Source: Gambelia wislizenii
Taxonomy: Eukaryota > Chordata > Lepidosauria > Squamata > Crotaphytidae
Direction of reading: 5' to 3'
Assembly: GCA_030847615.1 (NCBI GenBank)
Contig: JAUMIR010000005.1
Location: 241,466,645 to 241,530,644 of the forward strand
Length of the DNA stretch: 64,000 nt
In this document: piece by piece, positions 55,843 through 64,000 of the stretch
Layout: each line of letters opens with the position of its first letter
How positions within the stretch are numbered: the stretch's first letter is position 1
Translations under genes and position numbers: made by a program
The notes under the pieces: generated by a model
The model's input: only the letters and a program-made list of their open reading frames with translations
Databases searched by the model: none
Told to the model about the DNA's origin: nothing

Positions 55843-56370
55843 TTTCTATCCCTCCTTTTTCTCAGTTCAGGACTCAAAGCAGCTTACAACAACATTTTAA
55901 AAACCACATTGTTAAATCCAGAAGATACACAGTTTAAAATGAGAATAAACACTTAAAAATTAAAACCAGATTAAAACATATATCATTAAAATACACACAC
56001 ACCCCAACACAACAATTAGCAAGATCCAGCACATTATTTTGTTGAGATGGACTTTCTATAGTCAATCATCAAACATTTATCTAAACAGAAAAGTCTTTCC
56101 TTGTCTGCAAAAAGAAAGCAGGAAAAGTGCCAGTCTAACTTCTCTGGGAAGGGAGTTTCAGAGCCTTGGGGCAGCCACTGAGAAGGCCATCTTGCGGATT
56201 CCCATCAGATGTACTTGTGAGGATGGTGGGGCAGAGAGAAAGGCCTCTCCAGCAAATCTCAAAGCACAGACTGGTTTGTATGGGGAAAATGCAATGCTTC
56301 AGATAACATGGACCTGAGCTGTATAGAGCTTTACAGGTCGAAACCAGCACTTTTAACTGTGTCTGGAACT
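55843..56370 (-). mobile_element. L2 LINE 3' portion, minus strand
   Basis: Read on the minus strand the C-terminal block AFSVAAPRL, stop, NSLPREV is visible at about 56190-56140. It is followed by a 3' UTR and a GTAAGCTGCTTTGAGTCCTG terminus at 55895-55860. Confidence 0.75.
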
Positions 56371-56956
56371 AAAAGGAAGAGAAATAAAAAGATGAACATA
56401 CATAGTGTTGTAACATACACAACGTCACATGACATGTTGAGAAAAGCATCCTTATGTTCTAGAATTGTTTTCCACATTGTTGAAATACTGGTGAAAATTT
56501 TGGTGAGAGTACCAGTGGAAACTGGAAAGAAGACTTTAATAAGTACAGGAGAAATGGCTACCAGCCACCTTTTACATTATATAAAACTTATGACAACTTC
56601 TGCATTATTTGACTGCTGAACTGTAGAATTGATTTTTGTGTGTGAAGGGAGGAACTTACCATACATTTTGTATCTGCAAAAAACTCTTAGTGTTATAAAA
56701 TAGGACTACCCTTTCTGGTAACCTAGGCAGCAGATCTTCCAAGAGAAGTAGACCTGGCTTTGAGAAATCTTCATATTAGGTTTGCTCTTCTCTTAATCGA
56801 GAGCCCTGATGTATGGATTGAAATACTGTATTCAATTTCATGGGCATGTTAAATAAATTTATTAGGAGAGGTGAATTTACCCCCTCAACTTCACCACAAG
56901 GTGATACACAAAAGACTAAAGTGTTTTCACAAGAAAAAACAAAGGTAGCTGTGTTG

Positions 56957-57066
56957 TGTATGTGTATGTTCCTTCAAGTTGCCTGTCGACTTAGAGCAAC
57001 AGCATTTCATAGGGTTTTCTTAGGCAAGGAATACTCAGAAGTGGTTTTGCCAGTTCCTTCCTCTGT
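56957..57066 (-). mobile_element. 5S-SINE body and tail fragment
   Basis: Reversed GTCGACAGGCAACTTGAAGG tail and CAAAACCACTTCTGAGTATT body shared with the SINEs at 32001 and 43150. The 5S head is missing. Confidence 0.7.
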
Positions 57067-57432
57067 GTTGACCGTAATAAAATTTTAAAATTCATATGAG
57101 AGCAATACCTTTATGAGGCTAATTCAGAAGTTATTAGTTCTCTTCTTCAGGTCATTTACATACATAAATATAGTACAACATACTCCTTTAGCCCTTCATA
57201 AAATTGTACTGCTGCTAAAATCATCTTCACAGCTGGCACTGCCACCCACTAATACTGCATTTCCCTACAAAAAAACTAACACATTAGATAGAAAGATGGA
57301 TAACAACACTGGGGTATACTGCTGGCTTGTCTTACAACACTCCAACCCCCACAACAACAAATATAGTACAACAATAGTGAACTTCCTGCAATACGGAAAT
57401 CATTTTGTCCTTTATCTGCATGATTTGCGTGA

Positions 57433-57715
57433 GCACCAAAAGTGGTCCGCCCTGGCCTCACATCGGGAGGCATGGAGACACACTATCCACAATGCTGCAG
57501 CCTTATTTGAGAACTCACGCCGAACAAGTCTTGAAGAGAAACAACAACGCAGAAAGAATCACAACTCAAAAACATCACCCAAGGAGACCTTCTGCTGTGC
57601 TTTCTGCAACCGGACTTGTTTATCTCGGATTGGCCTTTTTAGTCATCAGCGCACTTGCAGGAAGCGTGGGATGAGTCCTTCCTGAATCTTCGTTTGCGAA
57701 GAAAAGCCAGAGAGG
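57433..57715 (+). mobile_element. RTE-like zinc-finger LINE 3' end, best preserved copy
   Basis: The frame is intact from QKWSALASHREAWRHTIHNA through ALFENSRRTSLEEKQQRRKN and CCAFCNRTCLSRIGLFSHQR to TCRKRGMSPS and TGA at 57683-57685. The finger is C-x2-C-x12-H-x3-C with all four ligands present. The 3' end CGTTTGCGAAGAAAAGCCAG closes it. The longer open frame to the left (from 57113) is not part of the element. Confidence 0.85.
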
Positions 57716-58029
57716 GGCATGATTTGTGTGAGTAATGGGGGGGGGGATCAAGGGAGAAAGCATTTTTAGGAGGAATAGTACACAAGCCATGGGTATAAAT
57801 AATATTCTTATTGAACATTTTATGAAGACAGCTGTCGACATTTTTGAACTTTTATAACCATTCAGTTATTCTTATTTGCTTCTTCTGCCGGCAGCTTTTT
57901 TGTATGGTCTGTCTCTCAAAGTAATGAATCATTTTTTTAAATATATATATTAAAATTATTTCCTCATAAGGGAAATTACTGGTGGAAATGTTGTAACTTA
58001 TGTGAAATTGAGGTTAGCTACTTGGAGAG

Positions 58030-58833
58030 AACAAACTTATGACGTATAGAGACCCTAAGGCAAACGTGTCACTGGGTTTTTTTTGGCAAGACTGGTTTAG
58101 AGTGGTTTGCCTTTGCCTTCCTCTGAGGCTAAGAGAATGTTGTGATGAAGCTATATGAGCGAATGAGAGTAGTGTGGTTCAGGAGCCAATTCTCTGGGAG
58201 GAAGCAGAAAGGGCTTCTGGATGTTTTAAGTCTGAATGACAGTTGAGAGAAGGACAATTAAAAGGGAGAATGACAGAGAAGGGAGATGACAGTTGAAAGA
58301 TGTGATGTATTAAGGAGAGGCTGAAAAGGGTGTATGGCCTTGAGGAAAGCTGGAAAGAATTAATGTGCAGGGAGAATAAATGACATGAAGAACCGAGGCG
58401 GGTTGAAAATAAAATTCAAAGCAGTTATGTTATTTTTGTTCAACAATAAATCACTATTTATGTTTATTTATTATATTCAGTCTATTCATGAGTTATTTTC
58501 TCTTATTGATATTTAATTAGCACTTAAGCCCTATAAACACCCACACCCAAGTACAAGTACTATTCATCTAACTGTGGAACTGCAGTTTCCACAGGTTATT
58601 CATTCTGTGGCCACAGTGGGAGGTGAAATTCCCTATGTCATAAACGTGGTGGCAGCGAAAGGGACAAGGCAGCCAGACTGAACTGTGACATAATTTCAGC
58701 TGGTTCACCTTGGATGTCGCAAATGTGACTTGCCCAAGGTCACTCAGTATGTTTCCATGGCCAAGCAGGGATTTGAACCCTGGTCTCCAGTGTCATACTC
58801 CAATACTCAAACCACTACACCATGCTGACTCTA
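58030..58833 (-). mobile_element. BovB-tailed tRNA SINE split by a solo LTR
   Basis: The tail and body pieces are at 58030-58140 (GTTTGCCTTTGCCTTCCTCT) and the rest at 58722-58833 (GTGACTTGCCCAAGGTCACT, box B GGGATTTGAACCCTGG, head ACCACTACACCATGC). Removing the LTR and one AATGT restores the usual AGAATGTGACTTGCCC order. Confidence 0.9.
58141..58721. mobile_element. Solo LTR of an LTR retrotransposon
   Basis: 581 bp beginning TGTGATGAAG and ending GATGTCGCA. It has the TG...CA boundary and is flanked by identical 5-bp AATGT copies (58136-58140 and 58722-58726). AATAAA occurs inside (58375-58380 and again near 58445). No internal region or second LTR is present, so it is a recombination product. 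The orientation is not certain. The family cannot be named from the LTR alone. Confidence 0.85.
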
Positions 58834-59348
58834 GAGGACAAGCTACAAACTATGTGAATGATGTATTTTTTAAAAAAATGCTGGAACAAAGTACTTTCAT
58901 TTTGAAAGAAAAGCAGCTGCAGTGCTCTGATTCTATAGAGGGCTGAGGATCTACACCTGTGGACCCCTCTCTGCCATTGAGGATATTCCTTGCTGTTATG
59001 AAAGAAGTGCAACATACACCTGCAGTTTAAAGGTGCAGGTGGGATGTCCTTTCTATCCCAGTGATTGTGAGCTTTTAAGTCCACTTTGAAGAAGAACACT
59101 ACCCCCAAAATAATTCAGGTGGAAGCAGGAAATAATATTCTTCAGAATACACTCACATGTCACTGAATAAATCCTGCAGTGATCTTATAGCCAAAATATG
59201 GTATGCTTGAAGTCTGGGCTTGTCAGATTTAAATCTTGAGCTGGCTTCTGCATCTTTAATGGTTGTGTAGGAGAGGGAACTTCAGCAGAGGTTGCTTTTT
59301 AACCTGTTTGCATAACAAACAACACCTGCTGATATTCCCTCTTTCCAT

Positions 59349-59667
59349 CTGGAAACCATGCCCTATAAGGAGCAGCTTAGCAAGCTGGGTATGCATAACC
59401 TGGAGAAGAGAAAGTTAACTGTGTCAGCAGCTTTAGACACAGAGCAATGGGTTAAAACTAAAGGCAAAGCGATTCTACCTAAACATTAGGAAGAACTTCC
59501 TGATGGTAAGAGTTATTTGACAGTGCTATATGCTGCCTCAGAATGTGGTGGAGTCTCTTTCTTTGGAAAATAGAGGTTGGATTGCTGTCTGTCAGGGGTG
59601 CTTTGAGTGTGTATTCCTGCAAGACTAGATGGCCTTTGTGGTCTCTTCCAACCCTATTATTCTATAC
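59349..59667 (+). mobile_element. Old CR1 LINE 3' fragment (CR1-E)
   Basis: CTGGAAACCATGCCCTATAA, then GAGCAGCTTAGCAAGCTGGG and the AACTTCCTGATGGTAAGAGT and AGATGGCCTTTGTGGTCTCT blocks follow CR1-A with many substitutions and a deletion after about 59413. It ends TATTATTCTATA. It is far more diverged than the other four CR1 copies. Confidence 0.85.
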
Positions 59668-59990
59668 ACAATTATTAAATGTATAGGAGCTGTTGCTAGT
59701 TTTCAATATGGCAACCCCAAGTCTGAACACTTGTAATACAAGAAATCAAACACATCGTAATTCTTTCTTCTCTATGTGTTGCTGAATACATAATGTTCCC
59801 CCCAAAAAATCATCCCAGAATAGGTATAAGCTCCTAAACTAGGATAAACATGGGAGGTAGAGTGTTTTATTCCTGGAAGCATTGACATTTCTAGATATTA
59901 TTACAATACCTAATATTACTAGTGTAAATAGTTCTGTGTCTCTGGTCAGGCAACTAGAGATAATTCTATCCATAAGGTTGGACTAAAGAT

Positions 59991-60170
59991 TCAACATTGT
60001 ACAGTGATTTGAGTGTGGAGACCAGGGTTTAAATCCCTGCTCAGCCATGAAAACCCACTAGGTGACCTTGGGCAAGACATGTACTCTCAGCCTCAGAAAA
60101 CCTTGTGACAGGGTTACCTTAGGCTTGCTATATGTCAGAAATGACTTGAAGGTACACAGTGTGACAACAA
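59991..60170 (+). mobile_element. BovB-tailed tRNA SINE with internal deletion
   Basis: GTGATTTGAGTGTGGAGACC, box B GGGTTTAAATCCCTGC, GGTGACCTTGGGCAAGACAT and a tail TATGTCAGAAATGACTTGAA ending GACAACAA. The segment between CTCAGCCTCAG and AAAACC is missing relative to the other copies. Confidence 0.85.
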
Positions 60171-61960
60171 ATAGTTAGACTATTTCACTTTACTCAGTTA
60201 ATGTATCTTCTTGTATACCTGGTGGGATTTGTGGGCTTTCCATAGATGTTTGTACATCAGCTGTTTCCTACAAAAGGCAACAACAGAATTCATTCTTATA
60301 GAAAATATACAAAATTTATAGGATTTTTATTAGTAGTAACCGAAATAATAAGATTTTCCTAAGAGAAGTATATGTGTCTGCTTCTGGGAAAGACATAAAA
60401 ATACTGGAAATTGTTGCACACATTCTTGTCACACATCTGAATAAAGGAGTTCTTACTATGAAGGCAAATAGTACTATCTGCAGTCACAGACTTGTCCAGA
60501 AGTAAATCCCATTATATGGAAAACTACCACAGTCCAGAATAGGCTCCGGTGCAATATTAACAGCATCACCAAGCAGGAAGCCCAGTTAACAATTGGACAA
60601 TAATTGCACTAGAATCTGTGGAAAGGCCTTCAAACTTAGTTTGTTAAACTTGAAGAGGCAGAAAGCGTTATAATAAATAAAGATGATTCAAGGAACCCAC
60701 AGAAAGTTAGGGTGTTGCTTCTAAATTGCTACTAGAGTTTGCTACTGACTAACCATGAATAACAACATTTGACTATCCAGATGGTTTGGTCCCAGTAGTG
60801 CCATCCAGTAAAATATAGCCAATTATAAGGGCTGTGGTGGTGGTAGTTCAAAAACATCTAGAGGGTTTCTTACCCCTGCTTAAATACAACTCAAATTGTT
60901 TGATTAAATTTGAGGGCCAGAATCCTGTATCAGCTTATACTTAACTCAGTACTTAATTAAGAAGCTAATCGCACAAGGAAGTAAAGTGGAAGTGCAGCTG
61001 GATCATTTTGCTTTCCATTCTGCCTTACGACATGATGTCATAGTTCTTCAATTCTGTTTCTGTGGGACATGGTTATAAAAGTAAGTCTCTTTTCTAACTT
61101 TTTTTTTCAATTAGAAAAAAGACTCACAGGACCAGAGCTGCTCCCACAGGACCAGGACTGCAGAACTACTAAAGAAATACAGTGACATGTGGTAAGGTAG
61201 AACAGAAGGCACTTTTATCCGGCTGCACTTTTGCTTCCCTTCCATCACGTAATAAGCCTCCTGGTAACTTCTCTTGGCCCAACACCCCCCAAACCTGAAA
61301 GAATTGTCATTGCTGCAGTCATCAGTGGAATGGACCTCCTTCTCCACATGTAGCTGATGCCCAGTAAAGTAGGAGGGCAAGTTACAATTGTGACAATAGT
61401 GTCAAAATCATGACTGTGTTCATGAATATGAAATAGTTACTGGTTGTGAATAAAATGCTATTTTTTTAAAAAAAAAATCTCTCTTAGACTTGACATTGTT
61501 TTATTATATCCTTACCTCTTTTTGAATAGGCCAAATGATTCTCTTAATCCCTTTTGCCTTAATTAGACGTGTGCACTCGCTACATGGTTCTTTTAGGGTT
61601 ATTAATTCTGCACCATTCAGGTTGTCCTCAGTGCTAATAAAGATAACGGAAGGCAATTATTTTAATTCATACTGAAATTACATTGGAGATGTTGAGCTAC
61701 CTATAGAATATATTTGACATACATATTGCAGCTTCAGTACTGAAATAAATCTGTTGAGATGACACTGCAATGGTACATGACCTCCTACCTACTGTCAGAA
61801 ATATGCTAGAATAATGCAGATCACAATTATGTAAATATGGAAAAGAAATGGGAAATGTTGTTCAATGTTGATGAAATACTGAAGAAAGTTTGGAACTAGG
61901 TTGTGTGCATGGTTAATACAGTTTTGAAAGAGAACTGATCACTACATCAATTTATTAATA
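60171..61960. other. Unassigned intergenic sequence
   Basis: No exon or element ends were recognised. Confidence 0.4.
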
Positions 61961-62250
61961 CTAGGCATACCAGAGTTAACAAAGCTTCTGGAACAGACCT
62001 TCAAATGGTCCCTGGATGTTTTTGTTAAATCATGCAAGTCTCACACTGCCTGATTGTTTCATTTTACATGGGTATATTGTTAGTTTTGAACAAAACTTTC
62101 CTAAAACTTGTTGAACGGCCCTTTGTTTTTTTATGTAGGAACCTATCCTTATTCTTTCCATGTTATTACCGCCTCTGGCACTAAATTTTCTATTAAATAA
62201 ATAATGTCCAGAAGCACATCTACTTTTTTAACTGAAGTATCTCTGCTGTA
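61961..62250. mobile_element. Tigger-like MITE (CAGGCATACC type), complete but aged
   Basis: It starts after TA with CTAGGCATACCAGAGTTAAC and AAAGCTTCTGGAACAGACC. It ends CACATCTACTTTTTTAACTG, AAGTATCTCTG, which is the inverted form of the left end. The body is shared with 34119-34331. Confidence 0.7.
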
Positions 62251-62357
62251 TATGTAAACAGAGGGCTCAAACAGAGGGACAACAGCCTTAGAAGTACAGC
62301 AGATACTTTGTTTGCAGAAGATCTGATCCCTGATATTTCCAGTTAATAGTGTCACTT

Positions 62358-62472
62358 AGCAGGTGATGGGAAATACCTCTGGCTTAGACCCTGGGGAGTA
62401 ATCACCAGTCAGAGGAGATAGTATTGGGCCCAATGAAATAACTTTCTGACCTACTGTAAGGCAGCTTCCTAA
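62358..62472 (+). mobile_element. 3' half of the tRNA-derived SINE (GGCAGCTTC tail)
   Basis: AATACCTCTGGCTTAGACCC, then GTCAGAGGAGATAGTATTGG and CTACTGTAAGGCAGCTTCCT, belong to the body and tail of the SINE family at 5061. The head is missing. Confidence 0.7.
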
Positions 62473-62559
62473 AGGGAGAAAGACGAATAATTATTATGAT
62501 GCCATATGATAGTGACAGCTGGCATGGTATATAAATATTTGAAAATTAAAGGTTCTCAA

Positions 62560-62994
62560 ATTCAGGAGTGATATGTAAAAAATTAGAGGCATCTGATCAT
62601 ATTAAATAAATTACAGGTTGACCCCCCCCCATATCTGCAGGGGATATGGGGAAACCTGAAACTGTGGATAATAGGGAACCTATTATTTTCAATGAGATGA
62701 ACACCAGACATTGACCATAGAATCACATTGGAGGACCTAGAAATGCCTGGAGACAACCTATTTTTCAGACATAAATATTCAGGAGTGATATGTAAAAAAT
62801 TAGAGGCATCTGATCATATTAAATAAATTACAGGTTGACCCCCCCCCCATATCTGCAGGGGATATGGGGAAACCTGAAACTGTGGATAATAGGGAACCTA
62901 TTATTTTCAATGAGATGAACACCAGACATTGACCATAGAATCACATTGGAGGACCTAGAAATGCCTAGAGACAACCTATTTTTCAGACATAAAT
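62560..62994. repeat. Recent 217-bp tandem duplication inside a Tigger-like MITE
   Basis: Unit 1 is 62560-62776 and unit 2 is 62777-62994. They differ only by one base in the C-run (nine against ten C) and one G/A change (GCCTGGAGAC against GCCTAGAGAC). Each unit carries ATTCAGGAGTGATATG, the TA and CAGGTTGACC left end of the MITE and most of its body. The MITE's right part (GTGAAACCGTGGATACAATA) follows once, after unit 2. Confidence 0.95.
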
Positions 62995-63030
62995 AAGTGA
63001 AACCGTGGATACAATATCTACCAGTTTGTT
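62614..63030. mobile_element. Tigger/pogo-like MITE, partly duplicated
   Basis: Left end CAGGTTGACCCCC...ATATCTGCAGGGGATATG, body TGACCATAGAATCACATTGG, and right end region ACCGTGGATACAATATCTAC. The same subfamily as 38595-38783. Confidence 0.8.
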
Positions 63031-63059
63031 CCCCCCATCCCACTTGCAATTTCTCTGTT

Positions 63060-63120
63060 AATTTTTTTATGTTTATTTATTTGATTTATATTCCACTTTT
63101 CTCCCAAAATAGGACTTGAT
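63060..63120 (-). mobile_element. L2-like 3' terminus fragment
   Basis: On the minus strand: CCTATTTTGGGAGAAAAGTG, then GAATATAAATCAAATAAATA. This is the L2-type GGGAGAAA...TATAAAT ending. Confidence 0.55.
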
Positions 63121-63627
63121 AATTAAAACTAAATATGACCCAAATTATTCAAAAGCTTATGTCATACAGGCATGATTTGTTCATTCATAAATGCAGGACT
63201 TACTCATCCCCGTCTTTCTCTTGATATCTGTGTTGCCACATCATGAAACAGATGTCGACCTGTCCCCCTTCTTGTATTCCTCTCTGCATGGTTCATCTAC
63301 TAATGGCATTTCCTTCTCACACCCTGTTATATAATACAGGAAGCCCAAACCTTTTGACACCCCGTTATGTGATTACTGTACTTGCTTTCTTGACACTTGA
63401 AAATTAAGGAAAGTTCCATTATTTTGATGAGGGGTCCATGGTTTCATCAGTTCTTGCTTACAGAGGCTTCTTTGGGATCGGCCATGCATGCACGTACTGC
63501 TTGCAAAGCAAGTTGAGGGGGGGAGGCACAAAGTTGACTGATACGTTATGCAAGCTGGTGGTTGTGAGCAGACGCACAAGGGCAGTCACAAGCAAGCCAC
63601 CATAATTCCCTCATGTTCGCTACATAG

Positions 63628-63954
63628 GAGATTTTCAGACGCGATTTTTGGCAGGATATATTGCAAAACAGCTCCGTTGCTGCCGCGCGGCAGGGGAGCT
63701 GTTTCGGACGATGCCGTCCCTCTGCCGAAACCCTCCGTGTCACTTCCATGACAGAATGGAGGAAAACGCGTCATATTTCATTTACAATTGTTGCCCGTGA
63801 GGGAAATACAACGCGGTTTCCTCCATTCTGTCACGGAAGTGACACGGAGGGTTTCGGCAGAGGGACAGCATTGTCCGAAACAGCTCCCCTGCCGCGCAGC
63901 AGCAACGGAGCTGTTTTGCAATTAATCCTGCTGAAAATCGCGTCTGAAAATCTC
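63628..63954. mobile_element. Foldback (palindromic) DNA element, copy 2
   Basis: 327 bp flanked by identical CATAG (63623-63627 and 63955-63959). The ends GAGATTTTCAGACGCGATTT and AAATCGCGTCTGAAAATCTC are perfectly inverted. The arms run through GCCGCGCGGCAGGGGAGCTG and CAGCTCCCCTGCCGCGC, and GTGTCACTTCC and GGAAGTGACAC, to a central turn near 63790. It carries GGACGATGCCGTCC, matching GGACGACGCCGTCC of copy 1. It is unusually CpG-rich for the region, which suggests youth. Confidence 0.9.
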
Positions 63955-64000
63955 CATAGACTCTGCTTTTCAACCAATTCCAGTTTCTGACAGTGCTGCA

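Noticed and set aside
57113..57432. N-terminal half of a 190-codon ORF considered part of the zinc-finger LINE protein
   Set aside because: Similarity to the other LINE copies starts only at about 57433; the preceding codons are fortuitous open sequence.

Overview
The window looks like nuclear DNA of a squamate reptile (lizard or snake). It is AT-rich, has GT-AG spliced exons of a vertebrate desmosomal gene, and is crowded with repeats typical of squamates: CR1 LINEs ending in ATTCTATG repeats, L2 LINEs, a BovB/RTE fragment, tRNA-derived and 5S-rRNA-derived SINEs with BovB-like tails, a Squam1-like SINE, and hAT-like and Tigger/pogo-like miniature DNA transposons. No bacterial, plasmid or phage features were seen. 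The species call is inference; I could not run a search.

The only host gene recognised is plakophilin-2 (PKP2) on the + strand. Seven exons lie between 13420 and 26505. They encode the last 313 residues of the armadillo-repeat domain and the conserved C-terminus ending in NSLKD and TGA. Exon phases join perfectly, and exon lengths (118, 162, 174, 154, 190, 76, 69 nt) fit human exons 8-14 as I remember them. The first 13.4 kb is therefore PKP2 intron, and everything after about 27 kb is 3' UTR or intergenic. No second host gene was found in the last 37 kb.

Layout. 0.5-3.8 kb: a long CR1 with an intact 676-codon reverse-transcriptase ORF but broken ORF1 and endonuclease. 4-13 kb: SINE pieces, a hAT element with an exact 8-bp target duplication, foldback repeats and LINE tails. 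13.4-26.5 kb: PKP2 exons, with CR1, SINE, L2 and hAT insertions in the introns. 28.8 kb: a 329-bp foldback element whose relative lies at 63.6 kb. 30-34.6 kb: a SINE split by two different DNA transposons, two 5S SINEs, a Squam1-like SINE and nested Tigger-like elements. 38-40 kb: more SINEs and a third copy of a GGCCCATCTA-ended transposon. 40.8-46.6 kb: a nest in which L2 sits inside an RTE-like LINE, and a Tigger element plus a CR1 sit inside a second L2. 52.7-55 kb: a BovB fragment split by a CR1 and a SINE. 57-60 kb: an RTE-like zinc-finger LINE tail, a solo LTR inside a SINE, and an old CR1. 62.6-63 kb: a fresh 217-bp tandem duplication inside a DNA transposon.

The nested insertions give a relative chronology. 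SINE, BovB and L2 copies form the older layer. CR1, L2 (ATT-tailed), the LTR element and several DNA transposons landed in them later. The best candidates for less-described biology are the two related foldback elements, the GGCCCATCTA family with 5-bp target duplications, and the RTE-like LINE tail with a CCHC zinc finger.
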